Assembly: GCF_018446385.1 (NCBI RefSeq)
Contig: NC_055987.1
Location: 9,385,705-9,449,704, forward strand
Reading direction: 5' to 3'
DNA length: 64,000 nucleotides
Origin: Zingiber officinale
Lineage: Eukaryota > Streptophyta > Magnoliopsida > Zingiberales > Zingiberaceae
Shown here: positions 37,678 to 49,900 of the stretch, piece after piece
Position numbering within the stretch: position 1 is the first letter of the stretch
How the letters are laid out: each line of letters opens with the position of its first letter
The notes under the pieces: generated by a model
What the model saw: the letters and a program-made list of their open reading frames with translations, nothing else
The model's database searches: none
Told to the model about the DNA's origin: nothing
Translations under genes and position numbers: made by a program

Positions 37678-40600
37678 ATGGCGGAAGAGAAGCAGAAGAA
37701 GACGCACGGGATTCCTCCGAAGTACGATCTCAACGCCAAATGGGACGCCTGCCTCGATCTCACCGTGCGGCGGCTTGCCTATTCCTCTCTCGCCGGTGCT
37801 TTCACTGCCCTCCTATTCTTTAGTGAGTTCTCGCTGTACCCCAATTGATTGCCCATTTTTCATCTTCATTTCCTTGCCATCGCGTCATATTTCAGCAAGA
37901 TTCTGATTTTATTATTTTTTTTCTCCTACTTGCCTGATTCTCGATCTCGAGCTCCCAAAGTTCCTTTTGTTTTATTTTGTTTGTCTCTCTCCGCTCGTTG
38001 CCCTTTGTCATCTCGGCCACAAGATTTGCCTTTATTCTTTGCGCTAAATGTTAATGATTTGTTCGTCATAGACCAAATTATTGTTCTTCTCCGTTAACTA
38101 CCATGAGATTTTTCAAATAAGGTTTTTATTGTTCATTTTTCATTGCACATAAAAGCATCTTTACATACTTTAAATTCCATATGCAATGTAAGATAATACA
38201 TGTACAATGTTTTTATTTCCTTTGGTTCCTTAAAATACTTAATACTGCTGATATCATTTTGATGTTTGAATGAGACAGGTGAAGTTGTTTTAGACCTTTG
38301 GTTCCTTACCAAAATCTTTATTGTCGACCTTAAATATAGGAGTCACTGTTTGTCTGCTATTATTACTGTTGGTTTCTTAAAATATTTTACCGATGGAGGT
38401 TTTACATAGGTATTACTTGAATAAGATTCACGGCATCAACATGAAACTAAGATGTTTTATTTGATTGGATAATCTTCTCTGGCTATACTATTTGTTCCAA
38501 TACTATGTGATATGGCAAAATTTAAGCTATGATTGATTCCTATTTTTTCAGTTCCTTGTCATCCTACGTTTTCTGATTGAAAAAAAAATATATATATCAT
38601 ATTCATATCATTTAAAAAAAATGGCTGCAGTTCCTAGTTAGCGGATATAAGCCAACATTCTTCTCCCGCATAATTTTTCCTCATTCAGTCTCTTCATTTT
38701 ATTTGCTTGACAACCACGTAGTTTTGTAGTTGACCACAAGTCAGGGACGTGAGTACTTCAAACGATACTACTAGTCAATTTCTGCCGCACTAACACTTCT
38801 TTATCTTGTTCCTTAAGATTATTCTGCCTCAAATGTGCCTAATGTATTATTCATCTTTTCTATCTATACTATTTTTTTTTAACAATACTAAGATATGGCA
38901 AAATTTAACCCAGACCCCCTTTCTTCATTTCCTTGTTATACTATGTTCTCTCACGAAAAATCATCTATTAGACCATATTTCAAAAAATAAAAAATAAAGA
39001 AACAAACACTGCCACAATTTTTATTCACTATTTTGCTTCCATGTGCATGATAATTACTTACTAGTTCATGATTTTTTTCTTGACCACAAGTCAGGAGCAT
39101 ATGTACTTTTTACACATTCCGGGCAATTTTGGCTTCTCTAACCTTGCTTCTTCATCTTGTTATTTTAGATTATTCTGCATCAGTTAAGATTATTGCATTA
39201 TGCTTTGCCATCTCTATGTAAACACATACATGGTTTCTGATGTACCAAAAATTTCTCGAATACACGAACTTTTTATGGGAAGTATGATGACTCTAATTTA
39301 CTCGCCAAGTTTGCTACTTGAAATCTATTTTTTATAATCCTCTGATAGCTTAAGTTGCTAGTTTAAGCAATACTCCTGGAGTAATAATCTGTTACCACTT
39401 ACCAGTAGCATTGAAAGATGGTGCTAGTTTAATTTTTGTAATCCTGATGGATTGCTGTAATACCTATTTCTTATCTGGCTTCATTGTTCTTATTGAAATA
39501 TCAGTGGTGATCTTCTGATAACAAAGCCTCATCATTTTCACTTGATTGGTATAGTTGGTAACAGAGTATAGTTTGACTTTCCTGCAGGCTTGTATTAATT
39601 ATTTCTTTAACATTTTACATGGCTGAATGATCATCGAGGGCTCTCATAGGGTACTACCTAAAATCTACTTTGGGAGCAACTTTCCATAATCCTACAAATG
39701 ACATCAAAGTTTTATTAAAACTCTCGGTCTACTGAGTAACTGCCATACATTTTCATCTGTGGAATATTGTCTGTTTTTTCTCGTTTGCAGTAAACCACAT
39801 CAAATGAAACTCATGTCTTAAAAAAAGAGCAGTCCGGTGCACGAAGCTCCCGCTATGCGGGGTCTCGGGGAAAGATCTAGTATACGCAGCCTTACCTTGC
39901 TTTTTGCATGAGGCTGTTTCCAGGATTCGAACCCGTAACCTTTTGGTCACAAAACAACAACTACTTTACTGTTGCGCCAAGACTCCCCTTCAAACTCATG
40001 TCTTAAGCAATTGATTAATCCTCTCATTTTATAATTTTGAATGCTCCATGTTTCTCTGTGATAAAGTTGCCAATGCGTCAATGAAAATTATATCATCAAA
40101 TACAAGTTTATGTTTGATCTCACATAATTACAGAAATTGATGACTGATTACAGTTGTTATGTAAGACAGCTGGGTTCTTCACTTTGTATGCTTTTAGCCC
40201 TTTAGCAATAGATTCATCCGTTCTTTTATAGGAAAGGTATTACACATTAGGCAACAATCTCCATAAGTTCCTGTGCAAGGGTCAAGAACAAAGCTGCCTG
40301 CTGTGGCACAAGCTATGATTTTAGTATTTGAGACTTGTTCATGATTTCATAGGTGTTGTGTTCATATAGAGTAGTTATGAACCATAATGTCATTGCCACC
40401 AAATGATCATAAACTTGATAAGGTTTGTTGTTACCATTAGCCTATATGCTACTAGGCTTAACAATGATGCATATTACCCATATACGAGTTCATCTTCAGA
40501 AGATGGTGATTAACTTAATTGCTCTCGGGAAAAGGTTATAGGATCCTTATTTACTTTTCTTCAACTGGTTCACACAGGAAGCCCGGTTACCAGATGGGCA

Positions 40601-40741
40601 TCTGTAGCTTTTGGTGCCGGGGTGGGTATTGGGTCAGCATATACAGATTGCTCGTACATCTTTGGCAGTTCTTGCCCGGAAATCTCGTCTTCAAAAGTTT
40701 CCGTTGTTTCCTCTGATCCTCAAGTAAGATCTCTTTGCTAA
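37678..40741 (+). CDS. MIC10: MIC10-like subunit of the mitochondrial MICOS complex
   Basis: Small inner-membrane protein that bends membranes at crista junctions. Two exons, 37678-37822 and 40578-40741, separated by a 2.75-kb intron, give 102 residues. Exon 1 has the conserved PPKYDLNAKWDACLDLTVRR followed by the first membrane span (YSSLAGAFTALLFF). Exon 2 opens SPVTRWASVAFGAGVGIGSA, holding the glycine-rich second span, then YTDCSYIFGSS. The family's characteristic WDxCLD start, two short spans and GxGxGxG motif are all present. The final five codons read through a plausible splice donor (CAA|GTAAGA at 40724), so the true C-terminus may come from a further exon that I could not find. The intron carries a SINE at 39821-39991. 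Confidence 0.9.
39821..39991 (-). mobile_element. tRNA-derived SINE (Au-like family 1), MIC10 intron
   Basis: 171-bp minus-strand SINE with A box (TTGGCGCAACAGT), B box (GGTTCGAATCC), the phrase GCAAGGTAAGGCTGCGTATA and a T-rich end. A perfect 14-bp target duplication AAACTCATGTCTTA flanks it (39807-39820 and 39992-40005). Clearly the same family as 28034-28204. Confidence 0.93.
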
Positions 40742-42527
40742 TCGATTTTTTTCTTTCTGCATGGAGTTTTCACTTCTGCTTCTGTATTACCTGAAAATAC
40801 GTCCTGTGGGCTTAACCTTCAAATGAGATTGTTAAAAGATGCACCTCTAGGAAGCAATTGATCCCCAAATGCTATATTTCAGTTTACTGCATTGAGTAAG
40901 ATTGCACACCTTCTAAGTAATTATGCTGAGGTTTAAAATTATGTATTTGCTAAACATCAATAATTGATATATTAGGTGTCAAAGATTGGGGAAAAAATTC
41001 AACTGGAATTCGGGCAAAGGGAAAAGAAATTCATAGACTTGATTTGCAAATTCAACTTGATAAGCAAGATATATAGGGAGCCAACTAAAATTGGTATTAC
41101 ATTTGGTCTTGAAAGAAAGAAGATACCTGTATCATATAGAGCAGGTGATACAGCTACTTTAGCAAATAATTTGTTAAACAAATGCTGCAACTATTCTGAA
41201 TCAGAAGCAAAATAGAGTGAAATAAAAACAAATCACACTAAATTATTGCATCAATCACTTTTTAAAGTGATTCTTAACGCAAAGCGTCTAAGAGGGAAGG
41301 TGAACTTGTGTAGAAAGAGGTGTTGCAATTTGGTTAGTATATGGTTTTATGATATCTCATATTAGACAACTAGTGCAGCTCTTTGTGAAATGAAATTGGA
41401 AAATGATCCAAGGATTTATGAGAAAGAGAAACTGAAACATTTGAAGATTGCATGATATGTCGAACTTGAGCTGGATCCTTGAAAACCATAATTGATTCAG
41501 TATATCTCTGTTATTTTCTCTTATGCAATGCAACTGATACTTTCTGATGTCTTGTTAGTCACTGGATACAATTTATAGCATTTGATTTTTCTGATCAACC
41601 TATTGAATTTTTATACTTCTCAGCAAGACCACAACTGATTGAAGATAGCAGCTGAATATTGAAACCAGAAGCATGTTTTTTATTCCATTTTGTACGCGTC
41701 TCAAAGTTGTTGCCCCTTCGAATGTTATGGGGTAGATCGTATCCTTGACGGAGTTGTGTTTAATATTACAACAAAAAATAATTTCTTTTTGGGAGTAAAA
41801 CATGCATCACAATACTGCTTTATATTATATTAACTACATTAAACTGTGTGATAATGGTTTCTCCTCCCCTGCTTTCCACTTGAGTGTGTTTGTTTTTTTT
41901 CCTCTTGCAATAAACGGTATGTTGAAGTCGTCCAATCAATCCATTTGCATGGCCAAAAAGATTGATTAGCCTAAACTACTTTAGTTGACATCAATTAGAG
42001 TTCCTAGATGCATGCGTATAAAACAGTACATGTGTATTCTTCTTATTACAACTGCAGCTTCTTTGCCTTTTGAACTTGATGCAGTGACATGGATCTTCTT
42101 AGTTTGTCTAAGATCCTTCCAAGCAAATGACTTGCAAGTTCCTTCGTCAGCCTATCAATCTTGGGCTCATTTTGATAAACTATTAGTATATTATCTAAGA
42201 ACAAAATTAAGAATGTTATTATCAACTGACGCATTGACAAAACTCATGATTGGATCTAGGTTTGTCTTCTGCTCTCGTCGTTTAAAGAAAGCTTTGTGCT
42301 TTTATATGCCACTATGTTGTGCTTGTTTTTGATCATACAAACTCTCATTAGCTTATTAGCTAGATTCTCTTTCTCTTTAATCTGGAATTCTAGTTATTTC
42401 ATATAAATTAGTTCTTCTAATTCTCCAGGAAGAAATACCAAATAGAGTAGCTTAGTTGCCAAAGACTAGGTGCAAATCCTCTCCTTATCGATCCCATACT
42501 CTAAACCATTACAATGGAAACAAGAAA
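40742..42527. other. Intergenic region MIC10 to GH9, with a copia remnant
   Basis: Mostly unassigned AT-rich sequence. An 80-residue open frame at 40976-41215 follows a possible acceptor (TATTAG) but resembles no MIC10 tail. A small copia-type reverse-transcriptase remnant lies at about 41980-42370 on the minus strand. Confidence 0.5.
41980..42370 (-). pseudogene. Ty1/copia reverse-transcriptase fossil fragment
   Basis: Short decayed fragment. Minus-strand phrases such as ESLYDQKQAQ and LDNILIVYQNEPKIDRLTKE match the spacing and residues of copia reverse transcriptase (SLYGLKQAP and YVDD...KI..LKKELA). No LTRs are seen; it is broken in several places and looks old. Confidence 0.5.
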
Positions 42528-44749
42528 TCAAAACTTGGAAATGCGAGCAAAGATTTTGTCCCTGTCCATGCCAATGGAAGGCTCATGGTTGTCTATAAGT
42601 GCGATGAGCGCTGCAACCAGTCCAGCATTGCCTGAGATGGATGGCTCAGTATATTCATACCTATTCCTTATGTCCAGAAATCCTTCATCATGATCTGGAC
42701 CAGCCACCATGGCCCCTACCAGGATATTTGGATTGGCTTCCTTCCTGTCTCTCCATCTAGTTCTGCCCTCTGAACAACTGTACTTGTGGTCATCCCAAGG
42801 GATCGATGCAGCTCTGTGGTGGACGTGCTCAGGATAAGTGTCCCCAAACCCAACCAAATAGCTCATCTTCATTGGATTATCCCCGAGTATATAATCGACC
42901 TGTAGTATATATAATACCACACAAAAGATGTACATTCAGATATTAGGACCCAAGCCTTTTTTTTTAATGCTAATCTTCTTTTGAGTACCTGAGTTCTAGC
43001 AAAATTCTGCAACATTTCCAGCGAGAACGACTCGGCATCGCAGTTGCCGCTCCTGATTTGAAGGACATCGAGATAGTCGCTGTAGATTTTGCTCAAGAAG
43101 GCAGCAGTTGCGGCAAACTGGAGTGGTGCACTTTGATTAGGCTGGAAGAAGATCAAGCCATCTGCGAGCATGAAAGAAACACCCATTGTCGACCAATTGT
43201 AAATGGCAAATCATCCTGCATTCGATAAGAATGGCGAGTTAAAAGAATGGGAGCTGGTAATACTTGCAGTCACACTGAACTTCTTTGGCATCGAGAGGTA
43301 GAAGCACATCATCAAGTTTGTCATATCAGTGCTGTTCTTTAGTGTCGGCTGATAAGGATACCCGGGATCATGTAGATATCTCAGCCTTGTTAGCAAAACC
43401 TACAATCCAAAAACATAGATAACAAAGATTCACCACTTACAAACTCAAATCCAAAAGATCATGATCAGAAGACATTACTGCATTAGCTGCAACTTTATTG
43501 TTCCAGTAGAAAACCCCCTCATCGGAGGGCACTACTTCTTCCACTGCCGCTTCGAAGTTTCCGGTGACATAGTCAAGGTAGCTGGAGTTCCCTGTGGCAA
43601 AGAACAGCCATGTTGCTCCCCAGACCAGTTCATCCTTGTAGCTGGAGGAATTGTACAACATCGCAGCTTCGAATCCACAATCTTTGTCCCTGGCATAACT
43701 CCCCTGGATGTGATTCTTGGTGGCTAAGTCGTATACCATTTCGGAAGCATGAACTAAGGTCGCCGAGTAGGAGGCATCATCTTGATCGAAAACTATGGAT
43801 GCTGCTGCCATTGCTGCAATCATCTCCCCTGCAAGATCTGAGGCAGACATCGAACACTTGAACACCGGTCTCCGATAACTCATGTCTTCCGGCCTCTGCC
43901 AGCATGTGGCATCATTGTCGAATTGGGCATCAAGGTTTCCACTCCCAACCTACAGTTTGACAAGCACACAATCTTAACTAAGTTAATTGCTTGTTTTGGA
44001 TAAGAACACCAGCAGTCTCTAGCACTTGCCTGAGAGAACAAGTAGCCTGAATCGGAGCTCGAGTTCGACTGGAGGAGCTTAAGCAAGTAGTCGCTTCCCC
44101 ACTTGATGATGTCCTTGACGTGTTCGAGTTCACGAATGGCAGCATACTTGGGACCGTACTCGATCACTGACCAACTTAGAAGAGTGACGGTGTAAGCCGT
44201 GGTGAAGCTGAACTTGATGTTGCTGCCTGAATCGTAGAATCCTCCGACTAAATTAGTATTGCTTTGATCATCTCCGTCTCGCAGACCCGAATTCCCGCGA
44301 AAGTTCACCGGATTGTTAGCCGGAAGAATCCCAGCTACAGAATTATAATTGGCTAAATCCTCTGTCTTGCTGATGGAATGCATATAACTGATCGACTTAC
44401 ATTTTTGTGCGTCGAAGAAGAGAAGAGCATTGTCGAGTGCGAGCGGAAGGCCGGTTAAGGAGCCACCGGCGGCACGTTTGCGAGGGAGGAAAGTCACCAG
44501 GAGAGCGACTGCAGTCGCGATGAGAATCATGGAGATGAAGATGTAGAGGAAGCGCTTTAGGTGGGATTTGTCGTTGATGGCGAGCTTAAAAGTGTAGGAT
44601 TTGGAGTAGGCCACGAGCGGGGTGCCTTCGTTCGGGTTCGACGAGGCCGGGAACAATCCAAAGTCGACTTCGATGGAGCTCCAGCGGCTGGCAGAAGGGA
44701 GCAATCGGCCGGCGCCGGGGATGGAGTGGACGAAGGCCTTTTCCTCCAT
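42528..44749 (-). CDS. Membrane-anchored GH9 endo-1,4-beta-glucanase (KORRIGAN class)
   Basis: Cell-wall/cellulose-linked endoglucanase, type II membrane protein. Six exons: 44749-44401, 44334-44030, 43949-43479, 43399-43264, 43161-42989 and 42899-42528 give 601 residues (KORRIGAN about 620). A cytosolic tail of 66 residues precedes one membrane span (about 67-88, FLYIFISMILIATAVALLV). Then comes the GH9 domain: FFDAQKSG, NPVNFRGNSGLRDGDD, TLLSWSVIEYG, DNDATCWQRPEDM, HVHHRAASIP (503-512) and YEYTEP with the acid Glu at 563. Exon 2 ends with a GC donor (CAG|GCAAGT), the others with GT. The usual DAGD motif with the catalytic base reads DSGS (151-154), and an expected Asn before Tyr559 is Arg, so activity is uncertain. 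The start at 44749 begins MEEKAFVHS; an in-frame upstream Met at 44917 lies in sequence not resembling the family. Confidence 0.92.
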
Positions 44750-44972
44750 GGCGGAATACACGAGTGCAAGAGAGGAGAAGAAACAAGTTTTAGCTCCATT
44801 GCAAATCGTATTTTTAATTGTTAACGGCAGGAGAAGAGTGTGGATTACGGTGAAAACGAGGTGGTTCTTCGGATTATTCCATGACGTTAAATTCAAGTTG
44901 TAGGCTGGAAACATCAAGCATGATTCTTACAATCATAAACTTATTTATAATTATAGCAATCTCAGCAGAGTC

Positions 44973-45845
44973 CTAAGCGTTCTTCAAAAACGGGCAACTT
45001 GAAGAAGTCAACGACGAGTTCTCTGCGCTCGCGCCGCCGCCGCCATTTAGCAGAAGACCCAGTAGCTCGCCTCGATCGTAGAAGAACTCCACCTTCACAA
45101 TTTTCATCTTCTCATCCACCTGATCAAGACACGAACATCTCTCAGTCATGCAATAACCGATAGAACTTTTCACAGAAACTGATCGACATGAATTTACCTG
45201 GTACACTGCCATCCCCAATAACTCCACCATTTCCCCTGTCGGAGCGTGGCCTTGGAAAGGTCCCTCCATGAACCCCCAGTGCCTGAACTTGAACACTATC
45301 GACGGCGGCCCGCTGTAGACCTGGAGCACTTCCAAAGCGAATCCCCGAGGAAACGCAGTCGTGAAGGCAGCATGGGCCGACTCCATCGTCTCCTTCGCGG
45401 GGTCGTAGCCTCGTAGGCTCTGTGGCAGTGATGTCTGCAACAGCGAGTTGTATCCACCTCCTAATCTTCGCTTTTCTTCCAGCGTTAGTGGCTTCCGCCC
45501 TTTCAGATCAAGTACTGCCAAAACTCAGTATCGATCAAGAACAGAAATCTCACGCTAGAAGATTTAATTACCGTTTAGGCTGAAGGTGTAGTTGTCCGGA
45601 TCCAAAGTTTTGTAGTCTTCAAACTTCTTCTTGTTGAACATCTCCATTTCCCACGTCTTCACCATATGCTGCACTCTCTCTTCCAAGGACCCTGCTTCCC
45701 ATACCTTCGTCCGGCCTTCCTCGAAGAGCTTGTTGACGACATCGTAGTTGGGGGGTGCGCCGAATGTCCATTCTGTATCTTTCTCATCCTCGCCGTGGAT
45801 ATGAGACCGATACTTATCCCCTAGAACACTGCTGGTGTTGGCCAT
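44973..45845 (-). CDS. Pathogen-related protein (barley PRPX-like, SnoaL-like fold)
   Basis: Homologue of the cereal 'pathogen-related protein', a soluble SnoaL-like (NTF2-fold) protein of unknown biochemical role linked to stress and defence. Three exons, 45845-45572, 45514-45198 and 45119-44973, give 245 residues. Family strings: DKYRSHIHGEDEKDTEW, FGAPPNYDVVNKLFEEGRT, GSLEERVQHMVKTWEME, YSGPPSIVFKFRHWGFMEGP and GHAPTGEMVELLG. The tail ends SSSCPFLKNA; the barley protein likewise ends near a SCP motif. The stop codon lies 223 bp upstream of the glucanase start on the same strand. A TATA-like CCTATAAG lies at 45893-45900, about 50 bp before the ATG, giving a very short leader. Start chosen because it is the first ATG and matches the family N-terminus. 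Confidence 0.93.
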
Positions 45846-45892
45846 CTCGCAGCCTTTGCTCTGCTCCAGACCTGTCAGTGCAGTGACAGCTT

Positions 45893-45900
45893 CTTATAGG
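45893..45900 (-). promoter_or_regulatory. TATA box of the pathogen-related gene
   Basis: CCTATAAG on the minus strand, 48-55 bp upstream of the ATG. The end of a hAT-type element lies only about 30 bp further upstream at 45930. Confidence 0.5.
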
Positions 45901-45929
45901 CAAGCTTGAATGAGGATTTAGCTGGTTTG

Positions 45930-46426
45930 TAGGGGTATAAATGTGTCAAATCATTCGTGAGCTATTCGAAGCTCGATTCGATAAAAGTTCGTTTGAGCTC
46001 GTTTAATGAGGCTCGTTAAGATAAACAAATCAAGCTCAATTTTCACAATATTCGATTCGTTAGCTCGTGAACATGTTCGTTAAGCTCATAAATCAACTTT
46101 TAAATAAAAAAAATAATTTTGATATTAAATTTATAGATTTTACACTCTACTTATGAAAAACATAGACAAATATATTAAATTTATTTATTAGAATAAAATT
46201 ATAAATTTTAACAAGAATATTATAATTTTTTTAAAATATATAATTTAGTTTTTAATGAATATTTAAATTTATAATTTATATTTATTAAGTTCGTTTAAGC
46301 TCGATAAAAGTTCGAATAAGCTCGTGAGTTATGAATATATTCGTTAAATAAAACTCGAGCTCGGCTCGATTATAAACGAGTCAAACTCAAATATCTAAGA
46401 GTTCGGCTCGATTCGATTATACCCTA
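45930..46426. mobile_element. Non-autonomous hAT-type element, GAGCTCGA-rich family, copy 2
   Basis: 497 bp, ends TAGGGGTATAA and (inverted) TAGGGTATAA. Flanks CTGGTTTG / CTAATTTG (45922-45929 and 46427-46434) agree at 6 of 8 positions, fitting an 8-bp hAT duplication. The interior shares the TCGTGAGCTATTCGAAGCTCGATT-type phrases (here about 24 bases, named by content) with 35594-36160. Confidence 0.8.
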
Positions 46427-46434
46427 CTAATTTG

Positions 46435-46953
46435 ACCAGATCTGCCTTCTAATTAACCAAGTAACGTGGCTGGCTAAGTGAGGAAGTCGGTGTTAAAGAC
46501 AAGAGTGTGGGCCGCCCTGTGTGTACAATTCTTTGAAGTTTCTTGGCTTTGTCAACGGAGAGTGACGCATCGCAAGTGAATTATCGGTTCTGGGTGGCTA
46601 TTATTTTTCTATTATATATATAAACATTATAATTTTTAAAATAAAAATTAATTTAATTAAAAAAAATCTTAAATTCTAAAATCAAATCAATCGGGATGGA
46701 TTCAAATCCTATTCGATCCTAATACAATTTAAAAATCCTCCACTCGAATTCAGTTCAAATCGAAAAATCATGTGATATTTTTTCAAATGGACTCGGGTTT
46801 AACTGATGGATCGAATTTATATCTACACTTATGCATCTACCTTCTAGTTAGCCAAGTGACAAGGATGGCTAGTAGATCTTTTGAATTATTAAGTGAGGAA
46901 GTGGGTGTTGTAGTCAGTTTCGTGGGTACGTATATGGAGAGTGACGCAAGCAA
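46435..46953. repeat. Diverged direct duplication next to the copia element
   Basis: The segment 46441-46580 (TCTGCCTTCTAATTAACCAAG ... GGAGAGTGACGCA) recurs, diverged, at 46838-46947 (TCTACCTTCTAGTTAGCCAAG ... GGAGAGTGACGCA). The second copy was the target of the copia insertion at 46954. An AT-rich stretch lies between them. Confidence 0.7.
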
Positions 46954-49900
46954 TGATACAATAAATAGATTTTACAATACTAAAATCTAAAATTAAATCA
47001 TGACTCCTATATATCACTCAAGGTGAGAACCTCAGATACGAAATCAAATTACAAAATATCTAAAGATTCGGGGAAACTGCCCATGATTATAATTTTCAAT
47101 AAATATTATAAAATAAAACATTTAAATCTAACTAAAATCTACAGAAATCAATTTAAAAGAAAATAATAGTAGCGTGTGAATAAACTCCAAGTAGATTGCA
47201 GCCCTACAAATATAACCAACTTGAGATGTTTGGTTTGTATATCTGTAATTTTATCTTCACTTCAATAATAAATCAGTTTGATTATTTCATTATTGTTGAG
47301 ATCTCTTAAAAAAAAATTGTTCACATTGATATGCTTGCTTCTATCATGTAGCACAGGATTCTTAGAGAGTTTGATTGTTAAGTTGTTGTCACAAAAAACT
47401 ATAGTAGTTTCAACTTGTTTGAACTAAAACACTTCAAAAATTCTTCTCAACATATAGCTTGACAAGCACAAGTTACTGCAGCAATAAATTTAACTTCTGA
47501 AGTTAACAATGAGACAATTGGTTACTTCTTAGAAGACCATGATACGGGTCCTATTAAGGGTGAGTATTCAGTTAAAACCGAACCGATTTTTTTTCAAACA
47601 AATCGAATCGAACCAATTTTTGATAAAAATCAAACCGAACCGAATTTTCAATAAAATCGAACAAACCGAACCAAACAAACTGATTTTTTTTCTAAAAAAT
47701 TAGTTTGGCTTAATAAAAATTTGGTTCGGTCTTAAATTTATGATGTAAAAAATCGATTTGGTTCAAAAATTTGATCTATTCAGTAATTCGATTTAACCGA
47801 ATAAAAAAATTTAAAACCAAACCCCAACCAAATTAACCGAATTAATCGATTTTTTGAAAAAAAAAACTGAATTTCCGAATAAACTACACCAAATTTTTAA
47901 ATTTGGTCGGTTTGATCGGTTTATTCGATTTAACCGAACTTTTGCTCACCCCTAGCCCCTGTGCCCAATATAAAAGCATAACCTGAAGTGCTCCTTCTAT
48001 CATCTTGATCTCCTGTATAATCATTGTTAATAAACCTGAACAACTCTAACTTTTCACCTTTCTTGTAGAATAACTCAAAATCTTTAGTTCCTTGTAAGTA
48101 ACGAAGGATTCTCTTGATAACTAACAAATCTATTTCTGTTAGATTTTCCATATATCTACTTATTAAACTTATAGAACACATTATGTCTGACATTGTCAGT
48201 GTTAAATACATCAAACTGTCAACAATTTGCTTGTAAATTGAATTGTCCACCTTCTTCCCTTCATAATCTTGGTTTAGCTTCAAGCCAAACTCAGTTAGAG
48301 TGCTTACAGGATTGCAAACCTTTAGCTGAAATCTGTCCAAAATTTCTTGCGCATACTTCTTTTGAGAAATAAAAATTTCATTAGCTGATTGCACTATTTC
48401 TATGACAAGGAAGTAATGTATCATACCAAGATCAGACATTTCAAATCCAACCATCATAAATTTCTTGAATTCTTTAAACATGACATCATTTGTTCTAATA
48501 AATATAAGATCGTCTATATATAAGCAAACAATGAGAAGTTTCCCCTTATCTCCAATTTTAACAAAAAGTGTGTGATCATATGAACATTTGTAAAAGCCTT
48601 CTTTAAAAAAATAGGCCTCAATGCGACTATACCAAGCTCGTGGAGCTTGTTTTAATCCATAAAGAATTTTCTTTAATCTATACACTTTATGCTCATTTCT
48701 AATCTTAATATGACCAAGGGGTTGTTCTACAAATACATGTCCTCCAAGTTTCCATGCAAGAACGTCAATTTGACATCTAGCTAGTAAATAGACCACGAGT
48801 TTTGTGTCGCAAATGCGATCACCAATCTAATTGTGTCATGTCTTGCAACAGGAGAACAAACTTCTATGTAATCGATCCCAATCTATACACTTTATTCTCA
48901 TTTCTAATCTTAATATGACTAAGGGGTTGTTCTACAAATATTTGTTCCTCCAAGTTTCCATGCAAGAACGTCGATTTGACATCTAGCTAGTAAATAGACC
49001 ACGAGTTTTGTGCTGCCAATGCGATTATCAATCTCATTGTGTCATGTCTTGCAACGGGAGCAAAAACTTCTGTATAACCGATCCCATATTCTTGCTTATA
49101 TCCCTTAGCTACTAAACACACCTTATACTTGTCAATTTCACTATTTTATTTTAGCTTTGTTTTGAAGACCCATTTTACACCAATAGTTTTGTGTTCTTTC
49201 AGAAGACCAATCAACTCCCAAGTACCATTTCTTTCAATGGCTTCAATTTCATCATCCATTGTCTTATGCCATTTTGCATCTTTGACGATACTTTGAAAAG
49301 TTATAAGATCGTAATCTGAAAATGAAGCAAAATGAGTGATTAGATCTTTAATTTCTGTTACCTCATAGTCTTCCATTCATGCAGGCCTTCTTCAAATATA
49401 ATGAAGAGATTGAGCTGCTATATCAGTAGCTTATGCTGTTGTTGGCAAAATTTTAGCAACTGTTGGACTAGCTTCTGATGAATTTTCAGGCATAAGGACC
49501 ACTGATGTTGGTTCTCTTTCAGAATCATTGTCAAAACGAACTTGAGTAAATTGCTGCCTATTCCAATCCCAATTGTTTTTCCTCATCAAAGACAACATCT
49601 CGGCTGGTCACAATCTTCTTGGTTTGTGAATTAAATAATTTATACACTTTAGATACTTCACTAACACCAAGAAAGACACACTTTTCCCCCTTATCATCAA
49701 GTTTCTTCCTTTTCTCATCTCTTGATATGTGCATAAGCGATGCAACCAAAAATTTTAAAATAATCTACATTTGGTTTCCTTACACTCAAAGCTTCCTCTG
49801 GTGTCATATTTGGAACAGCAAGTGTAGGACTTCTATTCAAGATGTCAATACTCCAATTTATTACTTCTGGCCAAAACGTTTTTGGAATTCTCCCTTTTGT

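Noticed and set aside
40976-41215. Third exon of MIC10
   Set aside because: An acceptor is present but the translation resembles no known MIC10 tail; kept only as a possibility.
43461-43861. Plus-strand frames over GH9 exon 3
   Set aside because: Antisense shadows of the conserved GH9 sequence.
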